Positions 1-6,541 of a stretch of 64,000 bases of DNA are shown here, in pieces (the stretch's first letter is position 1; every line of letters starts with the position of its first letter). This DNA is from Myxococcota bacterium (lineage in GTDB: Bacteria; Myxococcota_A; UBA9160; UBA6930). Both the position numbers and the translations under genes were made by a program. The stretch lies in the NCBI GenBank assembly GCA_028277885.1, contig JANQFK010000034.1:1-64000 (forward strand), in the 5' to 3' direction. The notes beneath the pieces are model-generated. The model ran no database searches and was not told the origin of the DNA. It worked only from the letters and a program-made list of their open reading frames with translations.

Positions 1-276
1 CAACCCGGCCCTTGCGGACGAGCGCCCAAAGGACACCTGCCCCGCTCGCGCGGCCGCCCCGAGGAGCGACGAGACCACACCACCCCGAGGGCGGCTGGCA
101 TACGAGCGCTTCGAGAACGAGGGCAACCTGAACCGCCCGGGCGCAGATGCAGAGATCGAGCTCGCCGAGAGGGGCTGCTTTGCCGGGCCGTCGCCGCAAG
201 CCACACCGCTGCGAAGCCCTGGAGCCCGACCGTGTGCCTTGCTTGAAGAAGAGAGAGCGCCCGCTTCCCGCGGTGC
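1..276. other. Left part of an integron gene cassette (cassette C), no trusted gene
   Basis: This stretch lies beyond the attC site at 277-406, on the side away from the integrase, so it should be the start of a further cassette cut by the window edge. Its right end and several internal blocks match the cassette at 948-1241 (shared text near GCCCGCTTCCCGCGG and ACCACACCACC), so the two cassettes are related. Open frames exist on both strands but none has a convincing start, ribosome site or recognisable product. I therefore call it cassette DNA only. Confidence 0.5.
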
Positions 277-406
277 GCCTAACGGACCTGGCGCTCAGCG
301 GCCGGGCCGCCGCCCTGGTGGCCCGGAGCGCCCAGGTGCATGGCCAGACGCTACCACCCAAATTTGGAGCGCGCTGGGCCCGGTCCGCTGCAGCGCTTAG
401 TTAGGC
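277..406 (-). repeat. Integron attC recombination site (cassette B)
   Basis: The outer boxes are GCCTAAC at 277-283 and GTTAGGC at 400-406, which fit the attC rule RYYYAAC ... GTTRRRY. Inside them the arms pair as an imperfect stem: CGCTCAGCGG on the left against CCGCTGCAGCG on the right. Read on the minus strand the order GCCTAAC, then GCGCTGCAGCGG, and at the far end CCGCTGAGCGCC before GTTAGGC is the arrangement I know from environmental attC sites. That sets the cassettes to read on the minus strand, away from intI. The length of 130 bp is at the long end of the known range. Confidence 0.85.
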
Positions 407-421
407 GGCAGCCGTCGCCCG

Positions 422-799
422 CTAGTAGGCCTGATGAGCCCAGCCGATTGCGCAGGAAAACCCCATAGCCGTTGCGGGCGAAAGGTGGGCATTGAACCGA
501 GCAAGCACCTCCGCATAGGTGCCGGGATCTTCCCGCTGGCAGATGCGAAGTAGGCCAAAATGGTGATCGCGAACGACTCTCTTGAGTTCTTGGCGAAGGC
601 TCGCGCGTTGATCGGTGGTGAGGGCCTCGACGTCGGCCTCGCACATTGTCAGAGAGGCCTGGCCGTCGAAGGAAACTCCAGCGTCGCTCCAGATGGTCGT
701 GCCCGGGGAGGAAAGCGGGAACTCAGCCTCAGAACAGGGCCGGGTTCCGCTACATGAGAGCGCGACGATTCCCATCACGACTATGAGCGGACCGGCCAC
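422..799 (-). CDS. Cassette-borne small lipoprotein of unknown function
   Basis: This 125-residue gene fills cassette B. It starts (GTG) 10 bases after the attC boundary at 809 and ends 15 bases before the next attC, the tight packing typical of integron cassettes. The N-terminus is hydrophobic and runs into a lipobox-like ALSC at residue 16, so export and lipid attachment are likely, although the n-region lacks positive charge. An in-frame ATG at residue 9 is an alternative start. The mature part has four further cysteines and a mixed helical centre. I recognise no family. Base composition is visibly lower in GC than the surrounding genome, as expected for a captured cassette. Confidence 0.75.
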   Translation of the reverse strand: MAGPLIVVMGIVALSCSGTRPCSEAEFPLSSPGTTIWSDAGVSFDGQASLTMCEADVEALTTDQRASLRQELKRVVRDHHFGLLRICQREDPGTYAEVLARFNAHLSPATAMGFSCAIGWAHQAY

Positions 800-808
800 A
801 CCTCTGAC

Positions 809-947
809 GCCTAACGGACCTGGCGCTCAGCGGCCGCCAAGGGCCCCGCTGCCCAGGGCCGACCGGAGCGCCGAAGTTCGACGCCAGACTACCACACGCT
901 GTTTTTGAAACGGGCCCTTGGCGGTCCGCTGCAGCGCCTGGTTAGGC
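809..947 (-). repeat. Integron attC recombination site (cassette A)
   Basis: GCCTAAC at 809-815 and GTTAGGC at 941-947 form the outer boxes. The inner arms repeat those of the attC at 277-406 nearly word for word (GGACCTGGCGCTCAGCGG next to the left box, GGTCCGCTGCAGCG next to the right box). The centre differs and forms its own hairpin (CCGCCAAGGGCCC near 836 against GGGCCCTTGGCGG near 912). Length is 139 bp. Shared arms with unrelated centres are the usual picture for attC sites within one chromosomal integron. Confidence 0.88.
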
Positions 948-1241
948 GGAGCGCGCGTGCGACCCTGCCGCTGGCAGCCGAGAGCCCAAGTACGAATGCC
1001 CCGCTCGGATGCGCGCGACGACGGGCACCGGAACCACACCACCCAGCGGGCGCCGGCCTACGCCCGCTACGACAACGAGAGCCACCGCCGCTGCTGATTG
1101 GACCGCGCCGCTCGGAAGGAGACGAAGAGAGGGCGCTTCGGGCCGGGGCACCGGCAAACCGAGCCGCCACGGAACTCTCGCGGCAGAGCGGGCAAGGTGC
1201 TGGAGAGAAGGGGAACGCCCGCTTCCCGCGGTACGCCTAAC
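948..1241 (-). other. First integron cassette body (cassette A), coding capacity unclear
   Basis: This is the cassette closest to the integrase. It is bounded by the attC at 809-947 and by the recombined junction GCCTAAC at 1235-1241. Several overlapping open frames exist on both strands and some run into the attC, but none shows a clear ribosome site or family. It is related to cassette C at 1-276 at both ends and in the middle. It may carry a short divergent gene, be a non-coding cassette, or be decayed. Confidence 0.6.
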
Positions 1242-1320
1242 AAGTAGTTGAGTCCAACCTACCGCCCCATATCATGAGCCGGATGCCCGGGGCCAGCAAC
1301 CCGCATCTCTCGCCCCACCA
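1235..1320 (-). other. attI: Candidate integron attI insertion site
   Basis: The minus strand reads ACTTGTTAGGC at the cassette junction, the same kind of end (AAGTTAGGC) known from attI1. The site lies between the first cassette and the start of intI, where attI always sits. Only the crossover core is clear. The two integrase-binding repeats expected next to it could not be placed, so the right-hand limit is arbitrary. Confidence 0.55.
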
Positions 1321-1350
1321 TGCGCTTTCATCGCACCGAGCCCGCGCCGG

Positions 1351-1389
1351 CGTATCCAATACGCATACCTCGTTCGCGTATTGAATACG
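1351..1389. promoter_or_regulatory. Tandem 13-bp palindromes upstream of intI (operator candidate)
   Basis: Two copies of a 13-bp palindrome lie at 1351-1363 (CGTATCCAATACG) and 1377-1389 (CGTATTGAATACG). Their centres are 26 bp apart. The second is perfect around a central G; the first has one mismatch. They stand out as AT-rich islands in very GC-rich DNA, about 125 bp before the intI start. Integron integrases in Proteobacteria are often controlled by LexA, but this is not the CTGT-N8-ACAG box, so the binding protein is unknown. Confidence 0.55.
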
Positions 1390-1512
1390 TGCGCCGCTCC
1401 GCGTAGGCTGCTGGAGGTCGCTGTCCCGGAGCGGCTCGCCGGCTCCTCACCCCGACGACGACCGTGAACGCGCGTTCGCGCTGCCACTAGGCGGGCGCGG
1501 CGTGCGCGGCGG

Positions 1513-2541
1513 GTGGGGTGGGGATTGGACACGACCGGGCCTCCGCGGCTCCTCGATCGGGTGCGCGCCGCGATCCGGCTGCGCCACTACAGCCTGCGCA
1601 CCGAGCAGGCCTACGTGCACTGGATCCGGCGCTTCATCCTGTTCCACGGGAAACGCCACCCGCGCCAGATGGGCGCGGAGGAGATCGGCGCCTTCCTCTC
1701 CCACCTCGCCACCACGCGGAGGGTCGCGGCCTCCACCCAGAACCAGGCCCTCAACGCGCTGGTCTTCCTCTACGGCACGGTCCTGGAGCTCGAGGTCCCC
1801 GAGCTCGAGAACGTGGTCCGGGCGCGCCGCCCCCACCGGCTCCCCGTCGTTCTCTCGCGCAGCGAAGTGGAGACGCTGCTCCACGAGCTCGGCGGCACCC
1901 AGCGCCTCGTGGCCGCGCTCCTCTACGGCGCGGGGCTGCGGCTCCTCGAGGCGCTGCGCCTGCGCATCAAGGACGTGGACTTCGCCCACGGCGAGCTCGC
2001 GGTGCGGGACGGCAAGGGGCGGCGCGACCGGGCAACCATGCTCCCCGAGACGCTCCGCGAGCCGCTGCGCCGCCAGCTCGAGGTGGCCCGTGCCCTCCAC
2101 GCCGCGGACCTGCGGGCGGGCTTCGGGGCGGTCTGGCTCCCGAACGCGCTGGCGCGCAAGTATCCGGCGGCGCCGCGCGAGGCGCGCTGGCAGTGGGTGT
2201 TCCCGGCCCGGGATCGCTCGCGGGACCCACGGACCGGGATCGAGCGGCGCCACCATCTGAGCGCCGGCGCCATCCAGCGGGCGGTGCGCCGCGCCGTCGA
2301 GCGCGCCGGCATCGCGAAGCCCGCCAGCCCCCACACGCTGCGCCACAGCTTCGCCACCCACCTCCTCGAGCGCGGCCACGACATCCGCACCGTGCAGGAG
2401 CTGCTCGGCCATCGCAGCGTCGCCACCACCATGGTCTACACCCACGTCCTGAACCGCGGCGGGCGCGGGGTGGTGAGCCCGCTCGATGGCATGGGGACCG
2501 GCCGGGGCGGGCGATCCGGCCGTGGCGACGACGAGCCGTGA
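1513..2541 (+). CDS. intI: Integron integrase IntI (tyrosine recombinase)
   Basis: IntI recombines attI with attC sites to insert and reshuffle cassettes. The 342-residue protein has a SAM-like N-terminal DNA-binding domain (residues 12-105, HYSLRTEQAYVHWIRRF) and a catalytic domain. Catalytic residues are visible: Arg143 (LYGAGLRLLE), Lys168, His274 and Arg277 (PHTLRHSFATH), His300 (LGHRS) and Tyr309. The extra segment around residues 205-235 (ALARKYP, WQWVFP) and the ending GGRGVVSPLD are specific to integron integrases and separate it from XerC/D and phage enzymes. The GTG start is chosen because the typical N-terminus follows at once. The gene reads away from the array, the classical integron layout. 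Confidence 0.95.
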   Translation: MGWGLDTTGPPRLLDRVRAAIRLRHYSLRTEQAYVHWIRRFILFHGKRHPRQMGAEEIGAFLSHLATTRRVAASTQNQALNALVFLYGTVLELEVPELENVVRARRPHRLPVVLSRSEVETLLHELGGTQRLVAALLYGAGLRLLEALRLRIKDVDFAHGELAVRDGKGRRDRATMLPETLREPLRRQLEVARALHAADLRAGFGAVWLPNALARKYPAAPREARWQWVFPARDRSRDPRTGIERRHHLSAGAIQRAVRRAVERAGIAKPASPHTLRHSFATHLLERGHDIRTVQELLGHRSVATTMVYTHVLNRGGRGVVSPLDGMGTGRGGRSGRGDDEP

Positions 2542-2550
2542 GGCCTCGGC

Positions 2551-3210
2551 TCAGCCCGCCCCGCGCGCCGCCCAGCACTCCCCGCGCAGCCCCGCGTACG
2601 CGACGGCGAGGAACACCGCGAGCGTCGATACCGCGAAGACCGGCACCGAGGCCGGCACCGGCCCGAGCGTGACCACGGTCTGGAGCACCACCAGCCCCCC
2701 TGCCCCGATCGCGATCGCCCGGACGCCGCGGGGCGAGAGACCGCCCCGCACCGCGCAGTAGGCCGCCGCCCCGACCAGGAGCGCCACCTCGAGCGCGAAG
2801 GCGATGGGCGGTGCATCCCAGAGCGCGAAGCCGAGCTTCGGTGGGGCGCCCCAGAGCGTGAGGTCCGGGCGGTGCACCACGAGGTCGAGCCCCCAGTGCG
2901 ACGCCACCACGAGCCCCACCGCCACACCCGCGCGCGCGGTCCCGCCGAGCCCGCGCACCCGCGCCGCGACGAGGCCCGCCGCCGCGCCCCACACCGCTGT
3001 CGCCGCCAGGCTGTGCGTGTAGGGCATGAACTGGAGGTCCAGCGGGTTCGAGGGCAGGCTCGGGTCGAGCCGCACCTGCTCGATGCCGGCGAGCACGAGC
3101 AGCGCCCACGCCACGTCCACGAGCTGGGCGGCGAGCAGGTAGGCCCACAGCGGCACCCGCGGCTCGACCGCCCGGGCCAGGAAGGCCGCGCTGTAGTGGC
3201 CTACGAACGT
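2551..3210 (-). CDS. Multi-pass membrane protein, probable non-ATG start
   Basis: About 219 residues with at least five hydrophobic segments. Sequences such as LPLDLQFMPYTHSL and ASHWGLDLVVHRPDL (His/Asp in membrane-edge loops) resemble a family of bacterial integral membrane proteins that I know only as hypothetical, sometimes likened to YdjM/DUF457-type proteins. The conserved beginning appears to be FVGHYSAAFLARAVEPRVPLW, but no ATG, GTG or TTG lies just before it in frame. The codon where methionine is expected is ACG at 3208-3210, inside the end of the upstream VOC gene. The start is therefore uncertain. The function is unknown. Confidence 0.7.
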   Translation of the reverse strand, partial: TFVGHYSAAFLARAVEPRVPLWAYLLAAQLVDVAWALLVLAGIEQVRLDPSLPSNPLDLQFMPYTHSLAATAVWGAAAGLVAARVRGLGGTARAGVAVGLVVASHWGLDLVVHRPDLTLWGAPPKLGFALWDAPPIAFALEVALLVGAAAYCAVRGGLSPRGVRAIAIGAGGLVVLQTVVTLGPVPASVPVFAVSTLAVFLAVAYAGLRGECWAARGAG

Positions 3211-3638
3211 GGCGCGTCTCCTTCGCCCGGCTCGTCGTAGACGATGAACTCGAGCAGGTTCGCGTCGGGGTCGCGCACGTAGACGCTGCGGCCCCGGCCG
3301 CGGGCGCCTTCGAGCTCGACGGGGCCGGCGACGCGCTCCACCCCAGCCCCATCGAGCATGCGCTCGAGCGCCGCCGCGCCCCCCTCCCACACGAAGCAGA
3401 GGTCGCCGCAGCCCGGCTGGGCGGTGGGGCCCCGCAGCGTGAAGTCGGGCTTCTGCCACATCGCGGGCGTGTGGAAGTTGATCTTCTGGTCCCCGAAGGC
3501 GATCACGAAGAAGGGCCACCCGGAGCGGCGCCACGCCTCGACGTCCGGCACGCGGAAGCCGAGCGCCCCGTAGAACCGGATCATCGCCTCGGGCTGGCTT
3601 GTGGGCAGCGCGACGTGGTCGAAGCCCGTGATCGGCAC
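3201..3638 (-). CDS. VOC/glyoxalase superfamily protein
   Basis: The 145-residue protein is a single vicinal-oxygen-chelate domain: two beta-alpha-beta-beta-beta repeats that bind a metal and act on small molecules (dioxygenase, lyase or resistance roles). Visible marks are FDHVALP near the N-terminus (metal His), FYGALGFRV, CFVWEG, and the C-terminal DPDANLLEFIVY with the metal-binding Glu. The GTG at 3638 is chosen because it gives the standard VPITGFDHVALP beginning. The 3' end overlaps the next gene by about 10 bases, suggesting translational coupling. The substrate cannot be told from sequence. Confidence 0.88.
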   Translation of the reverse strand: MPITGFDHVALPTSQPEAMIRFYGALGFRVPDVEAWRRSGWPFFVIAFGDQKINFHTPAMWQKPDFTLRGPTAQPGCGDLCFVWEGGAAALERMLDGAGVERVAGPVELEGARGRGRSVYVRDPDANLLEFIVYDEPGEGDAPRS

Positions 3639-3660
3639 GGCGGGGGATCGGCCCTCTCCC

Positions 3661-4008
3661 TCAGGCCGCGGGCGGGCAGCCGCCGGGCGTGAGGGAGTAG
3701 ACGCGCCCCACGCCGAGGGCGGGAGGGCCCGAGGAGGCGAGGCCCCCGCGGATCGGGAAGACGAGCATCTCGGCCCGTACCGGACCCCCCGGCTCCACGT
3801 CGAGCTCGGCCTGGAGCGTGATCCGCTCGGAGGACGCGACCGAGGTCGGGACGGTGCGGTAGAGCCGGCCGGTCGCGCACTCGCGGAACCCCTCGGCCCC
3901 GTACTCGCCCACGATCCGCCAACCGGGCTCGGGCGACGCGCAGCCCTGGAGCAGCAGGCCGGCGAGGGCCGCGGTGGCGGAGCGCAGCATGCCCCCATGC
4001 TGCTTCAT
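3661..4008 (-). CDS. Small putative lipoprotein
   Basis: About 115 residues. The N-terminus MKQHGGMLRSATAALAGLL leads to LLQGCAS, a good lipobox, so an exported and lipidated protein is expected. A second ATG at 3990 gives a shorter signal peptide and is equally possible. The first start overlaps the stop of the upstream CarS-like gene by four bases, arguing for one transcript. The mature part is beta-rich with no motif I recognise. Confidence 0.7.
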   Translation of the reverse strand: MKQHGGMLRSATAALAGLLLQGCASPEPGWRIVGEYGAEGFRECATGRLYRTVPTSVASSERITLQAELDVEPGGPVRAEMLVFPIRGGLASSGPPALGVGRVYSLTPGGCPPAA

Positions 4009-4580
4009 CGCGCGCTGGCCCGCATGCCCAGCCGGGCGCCGGCCAGGCTGATGAGCTGGTGGAGCGCGACCACGAACGCCACGGACCACAGCAGCCGCGA
4101 CGGCGTCGGCGGCACCCAGGCCCAGACGACGAGCCAGGCCCCGAGCAGGAAGTCGACCTGGTCGTAGAGGTAGAACGGGACGGCGGCGGGCCCTGCGCCG
4201 GGCGCGCCGGGCTCGATGGCGAGGCGGCGCTTCAGGAAGCTGTTGGGCAGCTCGCTCAGCATGGCGGCCCCCCCGATCGCGAAGCCGAGGACGGCGAGCG
4301 CCGGGAACGAGAGCCCCGTCCACGCGCGCGGCTGCAGCGCCGGCGAGAGGCCCTGGAGCGCGTAGCCGAGCGCCGAGCCGAGTGCGACGGCCAGCACCCC
4401 GCGCCAGGTCTTGTTGGCGCCGAAGAGCGGCCGCCCACGCCAGCGGCGGCCGCCGTCGATCGGCACCGCGGCGAAGCCCAGCCAGCCCCCCTTGATGCAG
4501 ACGCCGTGCACCACGAGGCCGAGGAACAGCGGCGTGAAGGCCGACGCGACGAGGACGAGATCGTGCGGCGTGGAGGCCAG
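4005..4580 (-). CDS. CarS-like (CDP-archaeol synthase/DUF46) membrane protein
   Basis: The protein has several transmembrane segments and the motif PLFGANKTWRG, the signature of the CarS/CdsA-related family that transfers CDP onto lipid alcohols or phosphates. PFYLYDQVDFLLGAW near the C-terminus is also typical (DQxD). Archaeal members make CDP-archaeol; bacterial ones are uncharacterised, so the lipid substrate is unknown. The safe start is GTG at 4514, but a further hydrophobic stretch (LVLVASAFTPLFLGLV) lies upstream in frame and is expected in the family. I therefore extend to a possible CTG at 4580. The true start is not settled. Confidence 0.75.
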   Translation of the reverse strand: MASTPHDLVLVASAFTPLFLGLVVHGVCIKGGWLGFAAVPIDGGRRWRGRPLFGANKTWRGVLAVALGSALGYALQGLSPALQPRAWTGLSFPALAVLGFAIGGAAMLSELPNSFLKRRLAIEPGAPGAGPAAVPFYLYDQVDFLLGAWLVVWAWVPPTPSRLLWSVAFVVALHQLISLAGARLGMRASAR

Positions 4581-4656
4581 GGCGGGCTGCCTCGCGGACC
4601 GGGGCGAAGGGTCCGCGGCAACGGTACCACGAGCCCCGGGCAGCCGCGGCGGCCTC

Positions 4657-4761
4657 CTAGCTGAACCTGGTCAGCTCGAGGATCGCGGCCGCCCAGCAGA
4701 CGAACCAGAGCGAGATGACGAGAGCGGAGAGACCGTGCTCGACGACGCGGATCTTCGACAT
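4657..4761 (-). CDS. Single-span membrane microprotein, 34 residues
   Basis: This short gene encodes MSKIRVVEHGLSALVISLWF followed by VCWAAAILELTRFS. It is one clear transmembrane helix with a positively charged N-terminus, so N-in topology is likely. It has a perfect AGGAGG at 4771-4776, nine bases before the ATG, stronger than most ribosome sites nearby. A CRP-type palindrome at 4814-4829 lies about 50 bases upstream. I know no family for it. Candidate roles such as a membrane-complex accessory subunit are guesses. Confidence 0.65.
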   Translation of the reverse strand: MSKIRVVEHGLSALVISLWFVCWAAAILELTRFS

Positions 4762-4813
4762 GGGATGGGACCTCCTGACGGCCTCCAGTCTCCACCCCGC
4801 TCGGTGGCGACGC

Positions 4814-4829
4814 TGTGAACGCGTTCACA
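4814..4829. promoter_or_regulatory. CRP/FNR-type operator, perfect TGTGA-N6-TCACA
   Basis: TGTGAACGCGTTCACA is a perfect 16-bp palindrome and matches the CRP consensus TGTGA-N6-TCACA in all ten fixed positions. It lies between two divergent starts (microprotein at 4761, VOC gene at 4947), so one site could control both. Which CRP-family regulator binds it cannot be told from this window. Confidence 0.6.
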
Positions 4830-4946
4830 CGGGGCGGAAGAGTTGCCAGGGCCCTGGGGGGTCCTCCGGCGGCCCCGGCGCGGCCCGGGCACCCCATCCC
4901 GGCCTGGGCCACCATGGCCCTGCACCCAGGAGAGAGGAGGTGCCCG

Positions 4947-5327
4947 ATGCACCGCAGCCGACTCCACTGCGTGGTGATCGATTGCGCCGAGGACGACTAC
5001 GAGCGCGGCCTCGAGTTCTGGAGCCGCGCCCTCGGCCGCGAGCCGATGCCCGAGGACGACCGCTACGCGACGCTGCGCGGCCGCATCGGCGGCGAGGGCG
5101 GCCCCTACGTGCTCCTCCAGCGCGTGCCCGCCGAGGAGCGCGCCACCCACCTCGACATCGAGGCCGACGACGTGGAAGCCGAGGTGGCGCGCCTCGAGAA
5201 GCTCGGCGCCCGCGTGAAGACGCGCATCCGCGGGCACGTGGTCCTGACCGCCCCCACCGGCCACGCCTTCTGCGTCGTCCCCGCCCGCCGCAGCGACTTC
5301 CCGGGCGACGCGCGGCAGTGGGAGTGA
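4947..5327 (+). CDS. Glyoxalase-like VOC domain protein
   Basis: This 126-residue protein matches the glyoxalase-like (Glyoxalase_6 type) group: MHRSRLHCVVIDCAEDDYER, then YVLLQRVPAEERATHLDIEADD and a C-terminal GHAFCVVP. An acidic/His cluster fits a metal site (HLDIEADDVEAEVARLEKLG). The start follows an AGGAGG seven bases upstream. The reaction is unknown. A CRP-like palindrome lies about 120 bases upstream, and the gene is divergent from the membrane microprotein. Confidence 0.85.
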   Translation: MHRSRLHCVVIDCAEDDYERGLEFWSRALGREPMPEDDRYATLRGRIGGEGGPYVLLQRVPAEERATHLDIEADDVEAEVARLEKLGARVKTRIRGHVVLTAPTGHAFCVVPARRSDFPGDARQWE

Positions 5328-5439
5328 CGCCGGCCGGGACGCCGGGGCCGACCCCAGGAGCCGGGCCGAAGCTGGGAGGCTCGCCCCCCCCTGGTATGCT
5401 GCGGGTCCCGCGCGCGGTGCGCCCGGGGCGGGGGGAAGG

Positions 5440-6480
5440 TTGCCGCTCGACACCCTGATGCTGGTCTGCGGGCTGGCCCTGCTGCTGGGCGGCGGCGAGG
5501 CGCTGGTGCGCGGCGCCTCGGGCCTGGCGCGCAGCCTCGGGGTCTCACCCCTCGTGGTGGGCCTCACCGTGGTGGCGTTCGGCACCAGCGCGCCGGAGCT
5601 GGCCGTGAACGCCTTCGCGGCCTGGAGCGGCAGCACCGGCCTCTCCTTCGGCAACATCGTGGGCTCGAACCTGGCCAACATCGGCCTGATCGTGGCTGGC
5701 GCCGCCCTGCTGCGCCCCCTCGACATCAAGAGCGTGGTGCTGCTGCGCGAGCTGCCCATGATGATGCTCGCCACCGCGGCCGCACTGGTGCTGGCGCTGG
5801 ACCGCTTCCTCGACGGGGGCGGCGAAAATCGCTGGGACCGGGCCGACGGGCTGGTGCTGCTGCTCGTCTTCCTGGTGTTCGTCTACTACACGGCCGGCGA
5901 GCTGATGCGCCAGCGGCGGCGCGCCATCGTGCCCGTGGAGCTGCCCGGCGCCGGCGTGCCGGCGGCTCCGCCCGCCCTCGAGGAGCCGGACGAGGAGGAG
6001 GAGGCCGAGGAGCCGACCCCCTCGGTGGGCTCGAACGCCGTGCTCGTGGCCGGCGGCATCGTGGCCCTGGTGGTGGGGGCGCGGCTCACCGTGGACGGCG
6101 CCGTGGGGCTCGCGCGCGCCCTCGGCGTGAGCGAGGTGATCGTGGGCCTCACCGTGGTCGCGGTGGGCACCTCGCTCCCCGAGCTGGCCGCCACCGTGGT
6201 GGCCGCGCTGCGCCGCCAGGCCGACCTCGCCGTCGGCAACGTGGTGGGCTCCAACATCTTCAACCTGCTGCTGGTGGGCGGCGTGTGCGCCACGCTGCGC
6301 CCGATCCCGCTGCCCGAGGACGGCCTCCAGGACCTGCTGGTGACCTTCTGCCTGTCGCTGCTGCTGTGGGCGGTGGCGGCGACCCGCGGCCAGCAGATCA
6401 TCCGCGCCGAGGGCGGGCTGCTGCTCCTCGTCTACCTGGTCTACGTGCTGCAGCGGGCTTCGCTGCTGCCGGGCTCCTAG
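5440..6480 (+). CDS. Calcium/sodium antiporter, CaCA family (YrbG-like)
   Basis: The protein exchanges Na+ (or H+) for Ca2+ across the inner membrane. It has 346 residues and about ten transmembrane helices in two inverted halves. The paired alpha repeats are plain: GTSAPELAVN with GNIVGSNLANIG in the first half, GTSLPELAATVVAA with GNVVGSNIFNLLLV in the second. A Glu/Asp-rich cytoplasmic linker (EEPDEEEEAEE) joins the halves. The start is TTG at 5440 behind a purine-rich GGGGGAAGG. The stop codon lies in the palindromic repeat at 6477-6541. Confidence 0.92.
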   Translation: MPLDTLMLVCGLALLLGGGEALVRGASGLARSLGVSPLVVGLTVVAFGTSAPELAVNAFAAWSGSTGLSFGNIVGSNLANIGLIVAGAALLRPLDIKSVVLLRELPMMMLATAAALVLALDRFLDGGGENRWDRADGLVLLLVFLVFVYYTAGELMRQRRRAIVPVELPGAGVPAAPPALEEPDEEEEAEEPTPSVGSNAVLVAGGIVALVVGARLTVDGAVGLARALGVSEVIVGLTVVAVGTSLPELAATVVAALRRQADLAVGNVVGSNIFNLLLVGGVCATLRPIPLPEDGLQDLLVTFCLSLLLWAVAATRGQQIIRAEGGLLLLVYLVYVLQRASLLPGS

Positions 6481-6541
6481 GAGGCCGACCCAGGACGGGT
6501 CGGCTTGCGCCGCTGAGCGAGCCCGGAGGGCTCGCTCAGCC
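6477..6541. terminator. Double hairpin between convergent genes; repeat family member
   Basis: Two perfect stems lie end to end: GCCGACCC-AGGAC-GGGTCGGC at 6483-6503 and CTGAGCGAGCCC-GGA-GGGCTCGCTCAG at 6515-6541. They separate the convergent antiporter and nth genes and overlap both stop codons, so a two-way terminator is the simplest reading, although there is no T-run. The left 50 bp is closely repeated at 35780-35830, downstream of tmk. Confidence 0.6.
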
